Source: Hydractinia symbiolongicarpus (Eukaryota; Cnidaria; Hydrozoa; Anthoathecata; Hydractiniidae). Taken from it: 64,000 nucleotides of DNA. The stretch's first letter is position 1, and each line of letters starts with the position of its first letter. A program made the translations under genes and the position numbers. Shown piece after piece: positions 52,053 through 63,855 of the stretch. The stretch is taken from the NCBI RefSeq assembly GCF_029227915.1, contig NC_079887.1, forward strand, positions 18,103,650 to 18,167,649, written 5' to 3'. The notes under the pieces are model-generated. The model was not told where the DNA came from. It ran no database searches and was given only the letters and a program-made list of their open reading frames with translations.

Positions 52053-55000
52053 TACAGTGTTTAGAGGCCTGTAAGCGTAGTTGACTGTGTTTTAAAGACA
52101 TGACGCAGTGGAAAACAACTTGGGACGTCGTAGTCCATTGACAGTGAAAGGATTAGACCAATGGTAACCTGCGAAGGCACGTGGAACCACGTGATTTGCG
52201 TACAAGGCTTTTATTAAGCATCAAAAGGCCATATTACAGTCTTTACAGGGCTGTGCGCGTAGTTGACTGTGTTTTAAAGACTTGGCGCAATGGAAAAAGA
52301 CTTGGGACGTCGTAGTCTAATGAGAGTTGAAGGACTAGATCAATGGTAACCTGCGCAGGCACGTGGAACTACGTGATTTATGTGTAAGGCCTTTATTAGG
52401 CAGCAAAAGGCCATATTACAGGGTTTAGAGGCCTGTAAGCGTAGTTGACTGTGTTTTAAAGACATGACGCAATGGAAAACAACTTGGGACGTCGTAGTCT
52501 ATAGACAGTGGAAAGATTAGACCAATGGTAACCTGCGCAGGCACGTGAAACCACGTGATTTATGTGTAAGGCTCTTTTTAGGCATCAAAATGCCATATTA
52601 CGGCGTTTAGAGGCCTGTGCGCGTAGTTCATTGTGTTTTAAAGACATGGCGCAATAGATAACGATTTCGGACGTCGTAGTCTATAGAGAGTGGCAAGGTT
52701 AGACCAATGGTAACCTGCGCAGGCACGTGAAACCACGTGATTAACGTGTAAGGCCTTTATTAGGTGCCAAAAGGCCATATTACAGTCTTTAGAGGCCTGT
52801 GCGCGTAGTTCACTGTGTTTTAAAGACAAGGCGCAATAAAAAACGATTTGGGACGTCGTAGTCTATAGAGAGTGGCAAGGTTAGACCAATGGTAACCTGC
52901 GCAGGCACGTGAAACCACGTGATTTACGTGTAAGGCCTTGATTAGGTGTCCAAAGGCTTATTACGGCCTTCAGAGGCCTGTAAGAGTAGTTGACGGTGTT
53001 ATTAAGTCTAGGCGCAATGGAAAACGACTTGGTACGTCGTAGTCTATTGATGGTGGAAGGATTAGACCAATGGTAACCAGCGCAGGCACGTGGAACCACG
53101 TGATTTAAGTGTAATGCCGTTACTAGCTGTCAAAAGGCCATATTACGGTCTTTAGAGGTCTGCAAGCGTATTTGACGGTGTTATAAAGCCATGGCGCAAT
53201 GGAAAACAACTTGGGAAGTCGTAGTCCATTGAGAGTGGCAGGATTAGACCCATGGTAAACAGCGCAGGCACGTGGAACCACGTGTTTTACGTGTAAGGCC
53301 TTTATTAGGCATCAAAACGCCATATTACAGCGTTTAGAGGCCTGTGACCTTAGTTGACTGCGTTTTAAAGACATGACGCAATGGAATACGATTTGGGACG
53401 CCGTAATCCATTGAGAGTGGAAGAATTACACCAATGGTAGCCTGCGCAGGCACATGGAACCACGTGATTTACGTGTAAGGCTTTTATTAGGCATCAAAAG
53501 GCCATATCACAGTCTTTACAGGTCTGTGCGCGTAGTTGACTGTGTTTTAATGACATGACGCAATGGAAAATGCCTTGGGACGTCGTAGTCCATTGAGAGC
53601 GGAAGGATTAGACCAATGGTAACCCTCGCAGGCACGTGGAACCACGTGATTTCAGTGTGAGGCTTTTACTGGGCATCAAAACACCATATTACAGTCTTTA
53701 GAGGACTGTACACGTAGTTGACGTTGTTATAAAGCCATGGCGCAATGGAAAACTTCTTGGAAAGTCGTAGTCCATTGAGAGTGGAAGGATTAGACCATTG
53801 GTAAACAGCGCAGGCACGTGGAACCACGTGCTTTACGTGTAAGGCCTTTATTAGGCATCAAAAGGCCATATTACAGAGTTTAGAGGTCTGTGACCGCAGT
53901 TGACTGCGTTTTAAAGACATGACGCAATGGAAAACGATTTGGGACGTCGTAATCCATTGAGAGTGGAAGAATTAGACCAATGGTAGCCTGCGCAGGCACG
54001 TGGAACCACGTGATTTACGAGTAAGGCTTTTATTAGGCATGAAAAGGCCATATTACAGTCTTTACAGGCCTGTGCGCGTAGTTGACTTTGTTTTTATGAC
54101 ATGACGCAATGGAAAAGGCCTTGGGACGTCGTAGTCCATTAAGAGCGGAAGGATTAGACCAATGGTAACCCTTGCATTCACGTGGAACCACGTGATTTAA
54201 GTGTGACGCTTTTACCAGGCATCAAAACACCATATTACAGTCTTTAGAATCCTGTACACGTAGTTGACGTTGTTATAAAGCCATAGCGCAATGGAAAACG
54301 ACTTGGGACGTCGTAGTCTATTAAGAGTTGAAGGACTAGACCAATGGTAACCTGCGCAGGCACGTCGAAATAGGTGATTTATGTGTAAGGCCTTTATTTG
54401 GCGTCAAAAGGCGATATTACGGTCTTTAGAGGCCTGTTAGCGTAGTTGACGGTATTATAAAGCCATGGCGCAATGGAAAACAACTTGGGAAGTCGTAGTC
54501 CTTTGAGAGTGGCAGGATTAGACCCATGGTAAACAGCGCAGGCACGTGGAACCACGTGTTTTACGTGTAAGGCCTTTATTAGGCATCAAAAGGCCCTATT
54601 ACAGCGTTTAGAAGCCTGTGCGCGTAGTTGACTGTGTTTTAAAGACATGACGCAGTGGAAAACGATTTGGGACGTCGTAGTCCATTGAGAGTGAAAGGAT
54701 TAGACCAATGGTAAATAGCGCAAGCACGTGGAACTACGTGGTTTATGTGTAAGGCCTTTTGTAGGCATAAAAAGGCAATATTACAGTGTTTAGAGGCCTG
54801 TAAGCGTAGTTGACTGTGTTTTAAAGACATGACGCAATGGAAAACAATTTGGGATTTCGTAGTCTATAGAGAGTGGAAAGATTAGACCAATGGTAACCTA
54901 CGCAGGCACGTCGAAATACGTGATTTATGTGTAAGGCCTTTATTTGACGTCAAAAGGCCATATTACGGTCTTTAGAGGCCTGTTAGCGTAGTTGACGGTG

Positions 55001-57326
55001 TTATAAAGACATGGCGCAATGGAAAACGACTTGGGACGTCGTAGTCTATTGAGAGTTGAAGGACTTGACTAATGGTAACCCTCGCAGGCACGTGGAACCA
55101 CGTGATTTAAGTGTGAGGCTTTTACTGGGCATCAAAACACCATATTACAGTCTTTAGAGGCCTGTACACGTAGTTGACGTTGTTATAAAGCCATGGCCCA
55201 ATGGAAAACGACTTGGTACGTCGTAGTCTATTGATGGTGGAAGGATTAAACCAATGCTAAAACCAGCGCAGGCACGTGGAACCACGTGATTTAAGTGTAA
55301 TGCCTTTACTAGCTGTCAAAAGGCCATATTACGGTCTTTAGAGGTCTGCAAGCGTAGTTGACGGTGTTATAAAGCCATGGCGCAAAGGAAAACAACTTGG
55401 GAAGTCGTAGTCCATTGAGAGTGGCAGGATTAGACCCATGGTAAACAGCGCAGGCATGTGGAACCACGTGTTTTACGTGTAAGGCCTTTATTAGGCATCA
55501 AAACGCCATATTACAGCGTTTAGAGGCCTGTGACCTTAGTTGACTGCGTTTTAAAGACATGACGCAATGGAATACGATTTCGGACGTCGTAATCCATTGA
55601 GAGTGGAAGAATTACACCAATGGTAGCCTGCGCAGGCACATGGAACCACGTGATTTACGTGTAAAGCTTTTATTAGGCATCAAAAGGCCATATCACAGTC
55701 TTTACAGGTCTGTGCGCGTAGTTGACTGTGTTTTAATGACATGACGCAATGGAAAACGCCTTGGGACGTCGTAGTCCATTGAGAGCGGAAGGATTAGACC
55801 AATGGTAACCCTCGCAGGCACGTGGAACCACGTGATTTAGTGTGAGGCTTTTACTGGCCATCAAAACACCATATTACAGTCTTTAGAGGCCTGTACACGT
55901 AGTTGACGTTGTTATAAAGCCATAGCGCAATGGAAAACGACTTGGGACGTCGTAGTCTATTAAGAATAGAAGGATTAGAGCAATGGTAACCTGTGCAGGC
56001 ACGTGGAATCACGTGATTTAAGTGTAAGTCCCTTACTAGGTGTCAAAAGACCATATTACGGCCTTTAGAGGCCTATAAGCGTAGTTGACGGTGTTATAAA
56101 ACCATGGCGCAATGGAAAACGATTTGGGACGTCGTAATCCATTGAAAGTGGAAGAATTAGACCAATGGTAGCCTGCGCAGGCACGTGGAACCACGTGATT
56201 TACGAGTAAGGCTTTTATTAGGCATAAAAAGGCAATATTACAGCGTTTAGAGGCCTGTAAGCGTAGTTGACTGTGTTTTAAAGACATGACGCAATGGAAA
56301 ACAATTTGGGATTTCGTAGTCTATAGAGAGCGGAAAGATTAGAGCAATGGTAACCTGTGCAGGCACGTGGAATCACGTGATTTAAGTGTAAGTCCCTTAC
56401 TAGGTGTCAAAAGACCATATTATGGCCTTTAGAGGCCTATAAGCGTAGTTGACCGTGTTATAAAGCCATGGCGCAATGGAAAACGATTTGGGAAGTCGTA
56501 GTCCATTTAGAGTGGAGGGATTAGAACAATGATAACCCTCGCCGGCACGTGGAACCGCGTGATTTACGTGTAAGGCTCTTATTAGGCATCAAAATGAAAT
56601 ATTACGGTCTTTAGAGGCCTGTTAGCGTAGTTGACGGTGTTATAAAGCCATGGCGCAATGGAAAACAACTTGGGAAGTCGTAGTCCATTGAGAGTGGCAG
56701 GATTAGACCCATGGTAAACAGCGCAGGGACGTGGAACCACGTGTTTTGCGTGTAAGGCCTTTATTAGGCATCAAAAGGCCATATTTCAGCGTTTGGAGGC
56801 CTGTGCGCGTAATTGACTGTGTTTCAATGACATGACGCAATGGAAAACGATTTGGGAAGTCGTAGTCCATTGAGAGTGCAAGGATTAGGCCAATGGTAAC
56901 CTGCCCAGGCACGAAGAATCACGTGATTTTTTTAAGGCCTTTATTAGGCGTAAAAAGGCCATATTACGGCTTTTAGAGGCCTGTGCGCGTAGTTGACTGT
57001 GTTTTTAAGACATGGCGCAATGGAAATCGACTTGGGACGTCGTAGTCCATTGACAGTGGAAGGACTTGACCAATGGTAACCTGCGCAGGCACGTCAAAAT
57101 ACGTGATTTGTGTGTAAGGCCTTTATTTGGCGTCAAAAGGCCATATTACGGTCTTTAGAGGCCTGTTAGCGTAGTTGACGGTGTTGTAAAGCCATGCTGC
57201 AATGGAAAACAACTTGGGAAGTCGTAGTCCATTGAGAGTGGCAGGATTAGACCCATGTAAACGCGCAGGCACGTCGAACCTTGTGCTTTACGTGTAAGGC
57301 CTTCATTAGGCATCAAAAGGCCATAT
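52053..57326 (+). repeat. Domain D HOR copy 2, 29-mer (5274 bp), five monomers short
   Basis: This is a second copy of the 34-mer. The offset to copy 1 falls from 6183 to 5639, then 5456, then 5274 bp. The steps are 544, 183 and 182 bp, that is three, one and one monomers. The seams lie near 55008, between 56103 and 56129, and near 57055. Each seam is a clean hybrid monomer of normal length. The unit ends in CTTCATTAGGCATC at 57301, as copy 1 does at 52027. After that the sequence leaves for a domain C-type monomer (GTGACCGTAG). Confidence 0.86.
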
Positions 57327-59010
57327 TACAGCGTTTAGAGGCCTGTGACCGTAGTTGACGGCGTTTTAAAGACATGACGCAATGGAAAGTGACTTGGTAC
57401 GTCGTAGTCTATTGACAATGCAAGGATTAGACCAATGGTAACCTGTGCAGGCATGTGGAACCACGTGATTTACGTACAAGACTTTTATTAAGCGTCAAAA
57501 GGCCATATTACAGTCTTTACAGGCCTGTGCGCTTAGTTGACTGTGTTTTAAAGACATGGCGCAATGTAAAACAACTTGGGACGTCGTAGTCTAATGAGAG
57601 TTGAAGGACTAGACCAATGGTAACCTGCGCAGGCACGTGGAACTACGTGATTTATGTGTAAGGCCTTTATTAGGCAGCAAAAGGCCATATTACAGCGTTT
57701 AGAGGCCTGTAAGCGTAGTTGACTGTGTTTTAAAGACATGACGCAATGGAAAACGATTTGGGACGTCGTAGTCTATTGATGGTGGAAGGATTAGACCAAT
57801 GGTAACCAGCGCAGGCACGTGGAACCACGTGATTTAAGTGTAATGCCGTTACTAGCTGTCAAAAGGCCATATTACGGTCTTTAGAGGTCTGCAAGCGTAG
57901 TTGACGGTGTTATAAAGCCATGGCGCAATGGAAAACAACTTGGGAAGTCGTAGTCCATTGAGAGTGGCAGGATTAGACCCATGGTAAACAGCGCAGGCAC
58001 GTGGAACCACGTGTTTTACGTGTAAGGACTTTATTAGGCATCAAAACGCCATATTACAGCGTTTAGAGGCCTGTGACCTTAGTTGACTGCGTTTTAAAGA
58101 CATGACGCAATGGAATACGATTTCGGACGTCGTAGTCCATTGAGAGTGGAAGGATTAGAACAATGATAACCCTCGCCGGCACGTGGAACCGCGTGATTTA
58201 CGTGTAAGGCTCTTATTAGGCATCAAAATAAAATATTACGGTCTTTAGAGGCCTGTTAGCGTAGTTGACGGTGTTATAAAGCCATGGCGCAATGGAAAAC
58301 AACTTGGGAAGTCGTAGTCCATTGAGAGTGGCAGGATTAGACCCATGGTAAACAGCGCAGGGACGTGGAACCACGTGTTTTGCGTGTAAGGCCTTTATTA
58401 GGCATCAAAAGGCCATATTTCAGCGTTTGGAGGCCTGTGCGCGTAATTGACTGTGTTTCAATGACATGACGCAATGGAAAACGATTTGGGAAGTCGTAGT
58501 CCATTGAGAGTGCAAGGATTAGGCCAATGGTAACCTGCCCAGGCACGAAGAATCACGTGATTTTTTTAAGGCCTTTATTAGGCGTAAAAAGGCCATATTA
58601 CGGCTTTTAGAGGGCTGTGCGCGTAGTTGACTGTGTTTTTAAGACATGGCGCAATGGAAAACGACTTGGGACGCCGTAGTCCATTGACAGTGAAAGGATT
58701 AGACCAATGGTAAATAGCGCAGCTACGTGGAACCAAGTGATTTAAGTGTGAGGCCCTTACTAGGTGTCAAAAGGCCATATTACGGCCTTTAGAGGCCTGT
58801 GCGCGTAGTTGACTATGTTTTAAAGACATGGCGCAATGGAAAACGACTTGGGACGTCGTAGTCTATTGAGAGTTGAAGGACTTGACCAATGGTAACCTGC
58901 GCAGGCACGTCAAAATACGTGATTTGTGTGTAAGGCCTTTATTTGGCGTCAAAAGGCCATATTACGGTCTTTAAAGGCCTGTTAGCGTAGTTGACGGTGT
59001 TGTAAAGCCA

Positions 59011-60010
59011 TGCTGCAATGGAAAACAACTTGGGAAGTCGTAGTCCAATGAGAGTGGCAGGATTAGACCCATGTAAACGCGCAGGCACGTCGAACCTTGT
59101 GCTTTACGTGTAAGGCCTTTATTAGGCATCAAAAGGCCATATTACAGCGTTTAGAGGCCTGTGACCGTAGTTGACTGCGTTTTAAAGACATGACGCAATG
59201 GAAAGTGACTTGGTACGTCGTAGTCTATTGACAATGCAAGAATTAGACCAATGGTAACCTGTGCAGGCACGTGGAACCACGTGATTTACGTACAAGCCTT
59301 TTATTAAGCATCAAAAGGCCATATTACAGTCTTTACAGGCCTGTGCGCTTAGTTGACTGTGTTTTAAAGACATGGCGCAATGTAAAACAACTTGGGACGT
59401 CGTAGTCTAATGAGAGTTGAAGGACTAGACCAATGGTAACCTGCGCAGGCACGTGGAACTACGTGATTTATGTGTAAGGCCTTTATTAGGCAGCAAGAGG
59501 CCATATTACAGCGTTTAGAGGCCTGTAAGCGTAGTTGACGGTATTGTAAAGCAATGCTGCAATGGAAAACAACTTGGGAAGTCGTAGTCCAATGAGAGTG
59601 GCAGGATTAGACCCATGTAAACGCGCAGGCACGTCGAACCTTGTGCTTTACGTGTAAGGCCTTTATTAGGCATCAAAAGGCCATATTACAGCGTTTAGAG
59701 GCCTGTGACCGTAGTTGACTGCGTTTTAAAGACATGACGCAATGGAAAGTGACTTGGTACGTCGTAGTCTATTGACAATGCAAGGATTAGACCAATGGTA
59801 ACCTGTGCAGGCACGTGGAACCACGTGATTTACGTACAAGCCTTTTATTAAGCATCAAAAGGCCATATTACAGTCTTTACAGGCCTGTGCGCTTAGTTGA
59901 CTGTGTTTTAAAGACATGGCGCAATGTAAAACAACTTGGGACGTCGTAGTCTAATGAGAGTTGAAGGACTAGACCAATGGTAACCTGCGCAGGCACGTGG
60001 AACTACGTGA
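59011..60010 (+). repeat. 3-mer tandem duplication (544 bp)
   Basis: TGCTGCAATGG with the short CCCATGTAAACGCGC variant starts at 59011 and again at 59555, offset 544 bp. The match continues through the GTGACCGTAG and TGCGCTTAG monomers to about 59466/60010. There copy 2 switches to GATTTACGTGTAAGGCTTT, a domain C/D-type monomer. Confidence 0.82.
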
Positions 60011-63000
60011 TTTACGTGTAAGGCTTTTATTAGGCATCAAAAGGCCATATCACAGTCTTTACAGGTCTGTGCGCGTAGTTGACTGTGTTTTAATGACATG
60101 ACGCAATGGAAAACGCCTTGGGACGTCGTAGTCCATTGAGAGCGGAAGGATTAGACCAATGGTAACCCTCGCAGGCACGTGGAACCACGTGATTTAGTGT
60201 GAGGCTTTTACTGGGCATCAAAACACCATATTACAGTCTTTAGAGTCCTGTACACGTAGTTGACGTTGTTATAAAGCCATGGCGCAATGGAAAACGATTT
60301 GGGAAGTCGTAGTCCATTGAGAGTGGAAGGATTAGAACAATGGTAAACAGCGCAGGCACGTGGAACCTGTGATTTACATGTAAGGCCTTTATTAGGCTGC
60401 AAAATGCCATATTACAGCGTTTAGAGGCCTGTGAGCGTAGTTCACTGTGTTTTAATGACATGACGCAATGGAAAACGATTTGGGACGTCGTAATCTATTG
60501 AGAGTTGAAGGACTAGACCAATGGTAACCATCGCCGGCACGTGGAACCGCGTGATTTACGTGTAAGGCTCTTATTAGGCATCAAAATGAAATATTACGGC
60601 CTTTAGAGGCCTGTGCGCGTAGTTGACTGTGTTTTTAAGACATGGCGCAATGGAAAACGACTTGGGACGTCGTAGTCCATTGACAGTGAAAGGATTAGAC
60701 CAATGGTAACCTGCGCAGGCACGTCAAAATACGTGATTTGTGTGTAAGGCATTTATTTGGCGTCAAAAGGCCATATTACAGTCTTTACAGGCCTATGCGC
60801 GTAGTTGACTGTGTTTTAGTGACATGACGCAATGGAAAAGGCCTTGGGACGTCGTAGTCCATTGAAAGCGGAAGGATTAGACCAATGGTAACCCTTGCAG
60901 GCACGTGGAACCACGTGATTTATGTGTGACGCTTTTACCAGGCATCAAAACACCATATTACAGTCTTTAGAGGCCTGTACACGTAGTTGACGTTGTTATA
61001 AAGCCATAGCGCAATGGAAAACGACTTGGGACGTCGTAGTCTATTGAGATTTGAAGGACTAGGCCAATGGTAACCTGCGCAGGCACGTGTAACTACGTGA
61101 TTTATGTGTAAGGCCTTTATTAGGCTGCAAAATGCCATATTACAGCGTTTAGAGGCCTGTAAGCGTAGTTGACTGTGTTTTAAAGACATGACGCAATGGA
61201 AAACAATTTGTGATTTCGTAGTCTATAGAGAGTGGAAAGATTAGACCAATGGTAACCTATGCAGGCACGTGGAATCACGTGATTTAAGTGTAAGTCCCTT
61301 ACTAGGTGTCAAAAGACCATATTATGGCCTTTAGAGGCCTATAAGCGTAGTTGACGGTGTTATAAAGCCATGGCGCAATGGAAAACGATTTGGGAAGTCG
61401 TAGTCCATTGAGAGTGGAAGGATTAGAACAATGATAACCCTCGCCGGCACGTGGAACCGCGTGATTTACGTGTAAGGCTCTTATTAGGCATCAAAATGAA
61501 ATATTACGGTCTTTAGAGGCCTGTTAGCGTAGTTGACGGTGTTATAAAGCCATGGCGCAATGGAAAACAACTTGGGAAGTCGTAGTCCATTGAGAGTGGC
61601 AGGATTAGACCCATGGTAAACAGCGCAGGGACGTGGAACCACGTGTTTTCCGTGTAAGGCCTTTATTAGGCATCAAAAGGCCATATTTCAGCGTTTGGAG
61701 GCCTGTGCGCGCAATTGACTGTGTTTCAACGACATGACGCAATGGAAAACGATTTGGGAAGTCGTAGTCCATTGAGAGTGCAAGGATTAGGCCAATGGTA
61801 ACCTGCCCAGGCACGAAGAATCACGTGATTTTTTTAAGGCCTTTATTAGGCGTAAAAAGGCCATATTACGGCTTTTAGAGGCCTGTGCGCGTAGTTGACT
61901 GTGTTTTTAAGACATGGCGCAATGGAAAACGACTTGGGACGTCGTAGTCCATTGACAGTGAAAGGAATAGACCAATGGTAAATAGCGCAGGCACGTGGAA
62001 CCAAGTGATTTATGTGTGAGGCCCTTACTAGGTGTCAAAAGGCCATATTACGGCCTTTAGAGGCCTGTGCGCGTAGTTGACTATGTTTTAAAGACATGGC
62101 GCAATGGAAAACGACTTGGGACGTCGTAGTCTATTGAGAGTTGAAGGACTTGACCAATGGTAACCTGCGCAGGCACGTCAAAATACGTGATTTGTGTGTA
62201 AGGCCTTTTTTTGGCGTCAAAAGGCCATATTACGGTCTTTAGAGGCCTGTTAGCGTAGTTGACGGTGTTGTAAAGCCATGCTACAATGGAAAACAACTTG
62301 GGAAGTCGTAGTCCATTGAGAGTGGAAGGATTAGACCCATGTAAACGCACAGGCACGTCGAACCTTGTGCTTTACGTGTAAGGCCTTTATTAGGCATCAA
62401 AAGGCCATATTACAGCGTTTAGAGGCCTGTGACCGTAGTTGACTGCGTTTTAAAGACATGACGCAATGGAAAGTGACTTGGTACGTCGTAGTCTATTAAC
62501 AATGCAAGGATTAGACCAATGGTAACCTGTGCAGGCACGTGGAACCACGTGATTTACGTACAAGCCTTTTATTAAGCATCAAAAGGCCATATTACAGTCT
62601 TTACAGGCCTGTGCGCTTAGTTGACTGTGTTTTAAAGACATGGCGCAATGTAAAACAACTTGGGACGTCGTAGTCAAATGAGAGTTGAAGGACTAGACCA
62701 ATGGTAACCTGCGCAGGCACGTGGAACTACGTGATTTATGTGTAAGGCCTTTATTAGGCAGCAAAAGGCCATATTACAGCGTTTAGAGGCCTGTAAGCGT
62801 AGTTGACTGTGTTTTAAAGACATGACGCAATGGAAGACGATTTGGGACGTCGTAGTCTAAAGAGAGTGGAAAGATTAGACCAATGGTAACCTGCGCAGGC
62901 ACGTGAAACCACGTGATTTACGTGTAAGGCCTTTATTAGGTGTCCAAAGACATATTACGGCCTTCAGAGGCCTGTAAGAGTAGTTGACGGTGTTACTAAG

Positions 63001-63052
63001 TCTAGGCGCAATGGAAAACGACTTGGGACGTCGTAGTCTATTCAGATTGGAA

Positions 63053-63855
63053 GGATTAGACAACTGGTAACCAGCGCAGGCACGTGGAACCACGTGATTT
63101 AAGTGTATGGTCCTTACTAGCAGTCAAAAAGGCCATATTACGGCCTTTAGAGGCCTCTGCGCGTAGTTAACTGTGTTTTAAAGACATGGCGCAATGGAAA
63201 ACGACTTGGGACTTCGTAGTCTATAGAGAGTGGAAAGATTAGACCAATGGTAGCCTGCGCAGGCACGTGGAACCACGTGATTTACGTGTAAGGCTTTTAC
63301 TAAGCATCAAAACGCCATTTTACAGTCTTTACAGGCCTGTGCGCCTAGTTGACTGTGTTTTAATGACATGACACAATGGAAAACGCCTTGGGTCGTCGTA
63401 GTCCATTGAGAGCGGAAGGATTAGACCAATGGTAACCCTTGCAGGCACGTGGAACCACGTGATCAAAGTGTGAGGCTTTTAATAGGCATCAAAACACCAT
63501 ATTACAGTCTTTAGAGGCCTGTACACGTAGTTGACGTTGTTAAAAAGCCATAGCGAAATGGAAAACGACTTGGGACGTCGTAGTCTATTCAGATTGGAAG
63601 GATTAGAGCAATTGTAACCTGCCCAGGCACGTGGAATCACGTGATTTACGTGTAAGGCCTTTATTAGGTGTCAAAAGGCGTATTACGGCCTTCAGAGGCC
63701 TGTAAGAGTAGTTGACGGTGTTATTAAGCCTGGGCGCAATGAAAAACGACTTGGTACGTCGTAGTCTATTGATGGTGGAAGGATTAGACAACTGGTAACC
63801 AGCGCAGGCACGTGGAACCACGTGATTTAAGTGTAAGGTCCTTACTAGCAGTCAA
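63053..63855 (+). repeat. 800-bp segment duplicated from 19.6 kb upstream
   Basis: It matches 43448-44250 at a constant 19605-bp offset, with few differences (GAGCGG versus GAACGG near 63411, AAACGCC versus AAAGGCC near 63380, AGCGAAATGG near 63552). Flanks on both sides do not match at that offset. This is either a conversion tract or the remnant of a larger ancestral HOR. Confidence 0.78.
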
